Source: Marinobacter sp. DY40_1A1
Lineage (GTDB): Bacteria > Pseudomonadota > Gammaproteobacteria > Pseudomonadales > Oleiphilaceae
Length of the DNA stretch: 64,000 nucleotides
Direction of reading: 5' to 3'
Assembly: GCF_016597815.1 (NCBI RefSeq)
Contig: NZ_VCHA01000007.1
Location: 62,001-126,000 of the forward strand
The translations under genes were made by a program, and so were the position numbers. The notes beneath the pieces were generated by a model, which did not search any database, was not told the origin of the DNA, and saw nothing but the letters and a program-made list of their open reading frames with translations. This document shows, one piece after another, positions 57,899-64,000 of the stretch (within the stretch, counting starts at the first letter, position 1; each line of letters opens with the position of its first letter).

Positions 57899-58861
57899 TC
57901 AGCCGGCATTTTTCTCCGCTCTTGCAATGACCTCATCAACACTTCGCAAAAGCGCATCCACAATAGCCGGTTCAGACGCAGAATGCCCGGCTTCGCGGAT
58001 AATTCGCAACTCTGCTTCTGGCCAGGCATTACTGAGAGCAAGCGCATTATCCAGCGGACACACCATGTCGTAGCGGCCATGAACAATAATGGCGGGTATA
58101 CCCCGGAGCTTGTGCGCATCCCTTACAATCTGGTTATCTTCCAGAAACGCAGCATTCATGAAGTAGTGACACTCGATTCGCGCCAGGGCAATGGCAACAT
58201 GCGGGTGACCAAAATGCTCAACAACCCGCGGGCTCGGGTTCAGCGTGGCGCAGCGTCCTTCCCATATCGACCAGGCTTTCGCAGCCTGCATCTGCTCCAA
58301 CTCGTTACTGCTGGTTAGCCTTCGGTAATAGGCGCTCACCATATCACCGCGCTCAACTTCGGGTATCGGTGCTTCAAACTCCTTCCAGTAGTCTGGAAAT
58401 ACGCGGCTTGCACCATCCTGATAGAACCAGGAAATATCCCGGGGACGACAAAGGAAAATTCCCCTAAGCACAAGCCCCATAACCCGCTCCGCATGGGCTT
58501 GGGCGTATACAAGACTAAGAGTGGAACCCCAACTTCCTCCGAACAGCAGCCAGCGCTCAACCCCCAGGAATTCACGAATAGTTTCCATATCCTGAACCAG
58601 CTTGTCGGTGCTGTTCCCCTCCAGTTCCGCCAGGGGTGTGGAGCGACCGGCTCCGCGCTGATCCATCAGAATGATTCGAAAACGCTCCGCATCGAAGAAT
58701 CGGCGATGATAGTCCTCACATCCACCCCCGGGACCGCCATGAACAAAAAGAACGGGTATCCCCTCCGGATTGCCACTTTCCTCAACATACAGTTCATGGG
58801 GCGCTTCCACCGCCAGCCGGTGTTTTGCGTAAGGTTTGATGTCCGGGTACAGGGTAAGCAT
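57899..58861 (-). CDS. pip: Proline iminopeptidase
   Basis: Cytoplasmic alpha/beta-hydrolase that releases N-terminal proline from peptides. The 320-residue protein has the oxyanion motif HGGPGGG, DQRGAGRS, the nucleophile elbow GGSWGS, and a C-terminal aspartate/histidine region with IVHGRYDMVCP and EAGHSAS, all matching the S33 family. It sits upstream of dtd on the minus strand. Confidence 0.93.
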   Translation of the reverse strand: MLTLYPDIKPYAKHRLAVEAPHELYVEESGNPEGIPVLFVHGGPGGGCEDYHRRFFDAERFRIILMDQRGAGRSTPLAELEGNSTDKLVQDMETIREFLGVERWLLFGGSWGSTLSLVYAQAHAERVMGLVLRGIFLCRPRDISWFYQDGASRVFPDYWKEFEAPIPEVERGDMVSAYYRRLTSSNELEQMQAAKAWSIWEGRCATLNPSPRVVEHFGHPHVAIALARIECHYFMNAAFLEDNQIVRDAHKLRGIPAIIVHGRYDMVCPLDNALALSNAWPEAELRIIREAGHSASEPAIVDALLRSVDEVIARAEKNAG

Positions 58862-58945
58862 GGGGCGCTCCGCTGATCAGCTTAAGGTCGACGACAGTGT
58901 AGCGGAGATATGCGGATACCAGGATGTGTTTGCAAAAACCGGAAG

Positions 58946-58979
58946 CAAAAAAAAGCCGGGGCTGTGTTACCAGCGCCGG
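58946..58979 (-). terminator. Terminator after typA
   Basis: On the minus strand GCCGG-x-GCTG ... CAGC-x-CCGGC with one mismatch is followed by eight T. It lies about 20 nt past the typA stop. Confidence 0.78.
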
Positions 58980-58999
58980 CCTGATTCAAAGCGTAAACC

Positions 59000-60811
59000 T
59001 TACTTTTTGCTCGCGCGCTTACGCTCGTTTTCGGTAAGGTGTTTCTTACGCAGACGAATAGATTTGGGCGTTACTTCAACCAACTCATCATCGTCAATAA
59101 ATTCCAGCGCCTGCTCAAGAGTAAACTTGATCGGCGGCACCAGGCCAATGACCTCGTCCTTGCCGGAGGCACGCATGTTATCCAGCTTCTTGCCTTTGGT
59201 GGGGTTAATCACCAAGTCATTTTCACGGCTATGTATACCGCAAAGCTGGCCTTCATAAATTTCCTGGCCTGGATCGAGGAACAGCTTGCCACGACTCTGG
59301 AGAGTTTCCAGTGAATAGGTCAAGGCCGTACCTGTGGCCATGGAAACCAGAACGCCGTTTTGGCGACTGGTAACGTCACCGCTTTTGATCGGGCCATAGT
59401 GACTGAAGGTTGAGGTAAGAATACCCGTACCTGAGGTCATGGTCAGAAAGCTGTTACGGAAGCCGATAAGCCCGCGGGCAGGAATCGTGTACTCAAGGCG
59501 CATACGGCCCTTGCCGTCCGGTACCATGTTGGTGAGATCGCCCTTGCGCAGCCCCATTTGCTCCATCAAGGAACCCTGGTGCTGCTCTTCGATATCAACA
59601 ATAACGTTCTCGTACGGCTCCTGCTTTTCGCCGTCTACTTCCTTGATAACCACTTCCGGGCGACCTACCGCCAACTCGAAGTTTTCGCGGCGCATGTTTT
59701 CAATCAGAACTGACAGGTGCAGCTCACCGCGCCCGGATACCTTGAACTTGTCTGCTGAGTCACCCTCTTCTACGCGCAAGGCAACGTTGTGCAGCAATTC
59801 CTTCTCAAGGCGGTCCTTGATGTTCCGACTGGTCACAAACTTGCCTTCTTTACCACAGAAGGGCGAGTCGTTAACCTGGAATGTCATGGAAACAGTTGGC
59901 TCATCCACCGTCAGCGGTGGCAGGGCCTCCACGTTGTTCATGTCGCACAGGGTGTCGGAGATGTACAGTTCATCCAGACCGCTTACGCACACAATGTCGC
60001 CCGCCTGCGCTTCAGCCACTTCCACGCGCTGCAAGCCGGAGTGCCCCATAATCTTGAGGATTCGGCCCTGACGCTTCTTACCATCTGCACCAATGGCAAC
60101 CACGGGTGAATTGGTTTTGATCTTGCCGCGGGCAATACGGCCGATACCAATCACACCAAGAAAGCTGTTGTAATCGAGCTGGGATATCTGCATCTGGAAG
60201 GGACCTTCCGGATCAACAGAAGGCGCGGGCACGTGATCAACGATCGCCTGGAAGACGGCATCCATGTTGTCTGCCAGATCCTCATGGTCCAGGCCGGCTA
60301 CACCGTTCAGTGCGCTGGCATAAACAATCGGGAAATCCAGTTGCTCATCGGTTGCACCGAGACTGTCAAACAGATCGAAAACCTGGTCTACAACCCAATC
60401 CGGACGCGCGCCCGGGCGGTCAACCTTGTTCACAACCACAATCGGACGCAGCCCGGCGGCGAAAGCCTTCTGGGTTACGAAACGGGTCTGGGGCATGGGG
60501 CCGTCGATGGAATCAACCACCAGCAGCACGCAATCAACCATGCTCATGACCCGCTCTACTTCGCCACCAAAATCCGCGTGCCCAGGGGTGTCTACAATAT
60601 TGATATCGTAGCCATTCCACTTAAGTGCGGTATTTTTGGCAAGAATAGTAATGCCCCGCTCTTTTTCCTGGTCGTTGGAGTCCATGACGCGCTCGTTCTC
60701 GAGCTCTTTGCGATCCAGCGTGCCGGACAGACGCAGCAGTTTGTCTACAAGCGTGGTCTTACCATGGTCAACGTGGGCGATAATGGCGATATTACGAAGT
60801 TTTTCAATCAC
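59000..60811 (-). CDS. typA: Ribosome-associated GTPase TypA/BipA
   Basis: Translational GTPase of the EF-G family that acts in ribosome assembly and stress adaptation. About 603 residues: GTPase domain with [24 protein letters not shown] and NKVD, then beta-barrel, EF-G-like and C-terminal domains with [18 protein letters not shown]. The frame is open upstream to 61009, but the GTG at 60811 gives [17 protein letters not shown] as in E. coli, with AGGA eight bases ahead. Divergent from glnA across a 613-nt gap, as in E. coli (bipA-glnA-glnLG). Confidence 0.96.
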   Translation of the reverse strand: MIEKLRNIAIIAHVDHGKTTLVDKLLRLSGTLDRKELENERVMDSNDQEKERGITILAKNTALKWNGYDINIVDTPGHADFGGEVERVMSMVDCVLLVVDSIDGPMPQTRFVTQKAFAAGLRPIVVVNKVDRPGARPDWVVDQVFDLFDSLGATDEQLDFPIVYASALNGVAGLDHEDLADNMDAVFQAIVDHVPAPSVDPEGPFQMQISQLDYNSFLGVIGIGRIARGKIKTNSPVVAIGADGKKRQGRILKIMGHSGLQRVEVAEAQAGDIVCVSGLDELYISDTLCDMNNVEALPPLTVDEPTVSMTFQVNDSPFCGKEGKFVTSRNIKDRLEKELLHNVALRVEEGDSADKFKVSGRGELHLSVLIENMRRENFELAVGRPEVVIKEVDGEKQEPYENVIVDIEEQHQGSLMEQMGLRKGDLTNMVPDGKGRMRLEYTIPARGLIGFRNSFLTMTSGTGILTSTFSHYGPIKSGDVTSRQNGVLVSMATGTALTYSLETLQSRGKLFLDPGQEIYEGQLCGIHSRENDLVINPTKGKKLDNMRASGKDEVIGLVPPIKFTLEQALEFIDDDELVEVTPKSIRLRKKHLTENERKRASKK

Positions 60812-61064
60812 AAATTTATTCCTGAGAAATGCACTCAATGATCCAAGAAAGCCATTCAGGGACAACCCCGCACGCGCCACCTCAAATCTGTAAAATGGAC
60901 TCATCCACTGGCACCTGGCGGCCCAGCGCTCCGCATGCAGCGCCCGGCTTGTAGCCTGGACCCATGCAGAGAAAATGAAGCGGCGCGCAGTATATCGAAA
61001 ACTCTGCACCGTTTATATGTAGAAGAACGCCTATTTCTTAATCAATTTCACGAAGCGATCCTGG

Positions 61065-61081
61065 CGCACCAAGTTGGTGCG
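61065..61081. promoter_or_regulatory. NtrC enhancer site 1 upstream of glnA
   Basis: CGCACCA-AGT-TGGTGCG, a perfect dyad matching the NtrC pattern GCACC-N5-GGTGC. Its centre lies about 160 nt before the GG of the sigma-54 promoter. Confidence 0.78.
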
Positions 61082-61106
61082 ACAAGGCGAGCCAACCTCG
61101 GCAGAC

Positions 61107-61121
61107 GCACCATTATGGCGC
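61107..61121. promoter_or_regulatory. NtrC enhancer site 2 upstream of glnA
   Basis: GCACCA-TTA-TGGCGC, one mismatch from a perfect dyad. Its centre is 41 nt from that of site 1, close to four helical turns, so NtrC dimers could bind on the same face. Confidence 0.68.
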
Positions 61122-61230
61122 ACATTGCGTATGTTAAGCCAATCACTCCATCCACCCTCATTTCCGAATACCGCCCAAAGACGCTGTAACTGGGGAGAAA
61201 TCATCAGATCCAGAACAGCCACCCAAAACT

Positions 61231-61246
61231 GGCAAGCACCTTGCTT
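61231..61246 (+). promoter_or_regulatory. Sigma-54 promoter of glnA
   Basis: TGGCAA-GCACC-TTGCT keeps the GG and GC elements with 10 nt between them, matching TGGCAC-N5-TTGCA. Transcription should start about 12 nt after the GC, giving a leader of roughly 165 nt before the glnA ATG. The rest of 60812-61424 shows no gene. Confidence 0.8.
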
Positions 61247-61424
61247 TAACCCAACCATCGAGTTTTTTAAACCGTCTGCTCAGCGCAAATGTGAAGGTAA
61301 GAACCAACAGCTTTTGCTAAGCTGCGCAGACTTGTATACCAGACCGGAATTCAGCCCCACAGAACGATCCGGAACACCGATCACGAATATGCCCGCGGCG
61401 CGGGATTACTTACGGAGCATGCAC

Positions 61425-62828
61425 ATGTCCAAGACAGTTGATTTGATCAAAGAGCACGAAGTGAAATGGGTTGATATGCGCTTCACGGACAGTCGCGGCA
61501 AAGAGCAGCACGTCACCATACCTGCAACTGAAGTCAATGAAGATTTCTTTGCTGAAGGCAAGATGTTTGACGGTTCCTCCATTGCCGGCTGGAAAGGCAT
61601 TAACGAGTCCGACATGATTCTGATGCCAGATGACAGCAGCTCCGTTCTTGATCCGTTCACCGAAGAAAGCACTGTTAACATTACCTGCGACATTGTTGAG
61701 CCTTCTACCATGCAAGGCTATGAGCGCGACCCCCGCTCTGTTGCTCGTCGTGCAGAGGAATACCTGAAATCCACCGGCATTGCAGACGGCGCTCTGTTTG
61801 GCCCGGAGCCGGAATTTTTTGTGTTCGATTCGGCAAGGTGGAAGACCGACATGCAAGGCTCCATGTACTCGCTTCACTCTGAAGAAGCAGCCTGGGTTTC
61901 CGGCGACGACTTTAATGGCAATAACATCGGCCACCGTCCTGGCGTGAAAGGTGGTTACTTCCCCGTACCACCGGTCGACAGCCTGCACGATCTGCGGGGC
62001 GCAATGTGCGCAGCCATGGAATCCATGGGCTTGGTTATTGAAGTGCACCACCACGAAGTGGGCACAGCCGGCCAGTGTGAAATTGGCGTTGGCCCGAACA
62101 CCCTGACCAAAAAAGCAGACGAAGTTCAGATTCTCAAGTACTGCGTACACAACGTAGCCCACGCCTACGGCAAAACGGCTACCTTTATGCCCAAGCCAGT
62201 TGTTGGCGATAACGGCTCCGGTATGCACGTTCACATGAGCCTGAACAAAGACGGCAAAAACCTGTTTGCAGGCGACAGCTATGCAGGCCTGAGTGAAATG
62301 GCACTGTTCTACGTTGGCGGTATCATCAAGCACGCCAAAGCCCTGAACGCGTTCACCAACCCGGCTACAAACAGCTATAAGCGCCTGGTTCCCCATTACG
62401 AGGCGCCAGTTATGCTGGCCTACTCTGCGCGCAACCGTTCCGCATCCATCCGCATTCCGTATGTCACCAGCCCGAAAGCGCGCCGGGTAGAAGTTCGCTT
62501 CCCTGATCCGGCTGCCAACCCGTACCTGGCATTTGCAGCGCTGATGATGGCGGGCCTTGACGGTATTCAGAACAAGATTCACCCAGGCGACGCGATGGAC
62601 AAAGATCTGTACGACCTGCCCAAGGAAGAAGCACTGAGCATTCCCAAGGTTGCAGAAACCCTTCAGGAAGCGCTGGACGCCCTGAAAGAAGACCATGAGT
62701 TCCTGACCCGTGGCGGTGTATTTACAGAAGACATGATTCAGGGCTACATCGACCTGAAGCGCGGTGAGGTTGAGCGTATCAACATGACCACTCACCCGGT
62801 TGAGTTCGAGCTGTACTATTCTTGCTAA
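61425..62828 (+). CDS. glnA: Glutamine synthetase, type I
   Basis: Assimilates ammonium into glutamine with ATP; cytoplasmic dodecamer. The 467-residue protein starts [20 protein letters not shown], has the metal/ATP motifs FFVFDSARW and [10 protein letters not shown], and the adenylylation site in [10 protein letters not shown] (Tyr near residue 396), the target of GlnE. ACGGAG lies seven bases before the ATG at 61425; an ATG two codons earlier lacks spacing. A sigma-54 promoter and NtrC sites lie upstream, so it should be induced by nitrogen limitation. Confidence 0.98.
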   Translation: MSKTVDLIKEHEVKWVDMRFTDSRGKEQHVTIPATEVNEDFFAEGKMFDGSSIAGWKGINESDMILMPDDSSSVLDPFTEESTVNITCDIVEPSTMQGYERDPRSVARRAEEYLKSTGIADGALFGPEPEFFVFDSARWKTDMQGSMYSLHSEEAAWVSGDDFNGNNIGHRPGVKGGYFPVPPVDSLHDLRGAMCAAMESMGLVIEVHHHEVGTAGQCEIGVGPNTLTKKADEVQILKYCVHNVAHAYGKTATFMPKPVVGDNGSGMHVHMSLNKDGKNLFAGDSYAGLSEMALFYVGGIIKHAKALNAFTNPATNSYKRLVPHYEAPVMLAYSARNRSASIRIPYVTSPKARRVEVRFPDPAANPYLAFAALMMAGLDGIQNKIHPGDAMDKDLYDLPKEEALSIPKVAETLQEALDALKEDHEFLTRGGVFTEDMIQGYIDLKRGEVERINMTTHPVEFELYYSC

Positions 62829-62880
62829 AAGCCTTGGTGCAGCCCTTTATTAGCTGCTCTGGGACTGAATAGTTGTGGCA

Positions 62881-62914
62881 AAAGCCCCGCTCTCAAAAGC
62901 GGGGCTTTTTTGTG
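62881..62914 (+). terminator. Terminator after glnA
   Basis: AAAGCCCCGCT / AGCGGGGCTTT with a short loop and a T-run, about 55 nt past the glnA stop. It separates glnA from the DUF4124 gene. Confidence 0.88.
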
Positions 62915-63045
62915 GTGAGATTTTGTGATCCTCGACACAACACCGAAGCCCTTAACGATATGTAATAATCATCCCGCCACTGCTACATTGAAAAGGCCCG
63001 CCCGGCCATTGATAATCAGCATACATATTACTGCAGGCTGCACTT

Positions 63046-63570
63046 ATGAAATCAACGCTTGGAATCACCGCAGGGCTGATGCTCCTGATCTCGGGGCCGG
63101 TCACCGCAGAGGTGTACCGCAACGTGGATGCACAAGGCAACGTTACCTTCTCCGATGAGCCTTCAAAAGGCGCAGAAAAGGTAACCGTGAAGCCCGTGAC
63201 GACCATCACTCTTCCAAAACCGCAAAATGTTCAGGAAACTGAAAAACTGCGAGAAGATGTGGAGCGGGAAGGCTCAATTTATGAAAGTGTTTCTCTCACT
63301 TATCCTGAAAACGAGCAGGCATTCCACTCGGGCAACGGCGATGTGCAGTTCGAAATGAGCAGCTCACCCGCGCTTGCGCCAGGCCATAAATATGAAGTAA
63401 CCCTGGATGGCCAACCCGTTGGCCAGAGCACATCTGGCTCTGTCACCGTTCGCAACGTGTTTCGCGGCACCCATGAGGCCGGCATTCATATTGTAGACAG
63501 AAACGGCGTTCAGATTAAAACCGGCAGCCCTGTACGCTTCACCATCCACCGCCCTTCTGTTCAGAACTGA
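63046..63570 (+). CDS. Exported DUF4124-domain protein
   Basis: Predicted periplasmic protein of 174 residues and unknown role. A signal peptide (cleavage near residue 21, after VTA) is followed by the DUF4124 motif EVYRNVDAQGNVTFSDEPSKGAEKV (shown here only in part: VYRNVDAQGNVTFSDEP) and then an Ig-like beta region with LTYPENEQAFHSGNGDVQF. Such genes often sit between glnA and ntrB in Pseudomonas-like genomes. It starts about 130 nt past the glnA terminator, so probably has its own promoter, not located. Confidence 0.83.
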   Translation: MKSTLGITAGLMLLISGPVTAEVYRNVDAQGNVTFSDEPSKGAEKVTVKPVTTITLPKPQNVQETEKLREDVEREGSIYESVSLTYPENEQAFHSGNGDVQFEMSSSPALAPGHKYEVTLDGQPVGQSTSGSVTVRNVFRGTHEAGIHIVDRNGVQIKTGSPVRFTIHRPSVQN

Positions 63571-63574
63571 CACA

Positions 63575-63595
63575 GGCGCACCGTTTTGGTGCGCC
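63575..63595. promoter_or_regulatory. NtrC-type dyad or terminator hairpin upstream of ntrB
   Basis: GGCGCACC-GTTTT-GGTGCGCC. GCACC-N5-GGTGC matches the NtrC pattern as well as the glnA site does, and its centre is about 160 nt before a sigma-54-like promoter. It also lies 5 nt past the DUF4124 stop and could be a stem-loop, although no T-run follows. Confidence 0.55.
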
Positions 63596-63745
63596 CGCCC
63601 AGCAATAGTGCAATAATGATGCGGATAGCAGAGGCGTAATACGTCGACCTGTCCGCTCCCCTGTTGTTCTGGCTGCACCTGCTCACAGCCGCGCCCAGCG
63701 TCCTTGATGGCAGGTTTACATACTTAACCATCAACTCATCGAAAC

Positions 63746-63761
63746 TGGTTCGGTTTTTGCT
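63746..63761 (+). promoter_or_regulatory. Putative sigma-54 promoter of ntrB
   Basis: TGGTTC-GGTTT-TTGCT has GG and GC separated by 10 nt and the T-run before TTGC common in strong sigma-54 promoters. It lies about 90 nt before the ntrB start codon. Confidence 0.62.
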
Positions 63762-63850
63762 GCATTCTGTTATCGCGGCCAGAAAGGGCCCAGGGAGTTA
63801 CTGACCAAGTGGCACCCAGCCTATCTCGCCTTAGTCAACAGGACGCACCC

Positions 63851-64000
63851 ATGGAATACCTCCCGGCATCTGCAAACCAATTCAAAAACATGCTGGACAG
63901 CCTCTCCACAGCCGTTGTTGTGCTGGAGCGCAATCTGACAATACGCTACCTGAACCCTGCTGCCGAAAATCTGTTTGAAACCAGCTTGACTCGCAGTGCA
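63851..64000 (+). CDS. glnL: Nitrogen regulation sensor kinase NtrB, N-terminal fragment
   Basis: Only the first 50 residues are in the window; the frame runs on past 64000. They begin MEYLPASANQFKNMLDSL and hold the start of a PAS domain with TAVVVLERNLTIRYLNPAAENLF, typical of NtrB (cited in part). NtrB phosphorylates NtrC under nitrogen limitation. The position after glnA supports the call. The kinase domain itself is not seen. Confidence 0.85.
   Translation, partial: MEYLPASANQFKNMLDSLSTAVVVLERNLTIRYLNPAAENLFETSLTRSA

Noticed and set aside
60812..61009. N-terminal extension of TypA
   Set aside because: The frame is open, but the GTG at 60811 has a good ribosome-binding site and matches the family N-terminus; the extension is basic and unrelated.
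61410..62795. Long open frame (about 461 codons) on the strand opposite glnA
   Set aside because: It mirrors the highly expressed glnA, whose codon bias leaves the antisense frame open. The translation has no recognisable domain and no ribosome-binding site.

Overview
The window looks like chromosomal DNA of a marine gammaproteobacterium, most likely Marinobacter or a close relative. This rests on the gene orders divergent mrcA/pilMNOPQ-aroKB, HAD phosphatase/rppH-ptsP and nudF-yqiB-cpdA near tolC, on moderate GC, and on Pseudomonas-like protein sequences. No database search was possible, so the genus is an inference. No rRNA, tRNA, CRISPR array, prophage or transposase gene was seen. Nearly everything is core-genome coding sequence, with one accessory-looking block for the cell surface.

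Layout. 1-8.8 kb: the type IV pilus alignment/secretin operon pilMNOPQ runs into aroK-aroB (minus strand), divergent from penicillin-binding protein 1A. 8.9-17.6 kb: malic enzyme, L31, PriA, ArgS, an FtsN-like SPOR protein and the HslVU protease, the last behind a sigma-32-like promoter. 17.6-24.5 kb: a patatin-like protein with an unusual active-site motif, PtsP (nitrogen PTS) with RppH, a HAD phosphatase, RlmI and GcvH. 24.6-34 kb: MetR/MetE, CpdA-YqiB-NudF, ThiC under a TPP riboswitch, and TolC. 34-48.4 kb: a lipopolysaccharide/lipooligosaccharide locus with Kdo transferase, Kdo kinase, two LpxL-like acyltransferases, GDP-mannose synthesis, five glycosyltransferase genes of GT2, GT4 and GT9 type (one of them a ligase-GT2 fusion), a CDP-glycerol-type transferase and an ELM1-like protein. 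48.4-64 kb: IlvE, GlnE, an ion channel, MgtE, a CYTH triphosphatase, a porin, Dtd, a proline iminopeptidase, TypA, GlnA, a DUF4124 protein and the start of NtrB.

Nitrogen control is a recurring theme. glnA has a well-formed sigma-54 promoter with two NtrC-type dyads upstream. ntrB appears to have a second sigma-54 promoter with its own dyad. GlnE (which modifies GlnA) and PtsP are also in the window.

The most unusual structure is a three-copy intergenic palindromic element (15478-15588, 24007-24109, 30140-30248). Each copy has a nearly invariant 53-nt core between perfectly complementary arms of 25-29 nt. The outer parts of the arms differ completely between copies but still pair perfectly within each copy. 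All three sit between co-directional genes and point the same way relative to transcription. I do not recognise it as a named repeat family.
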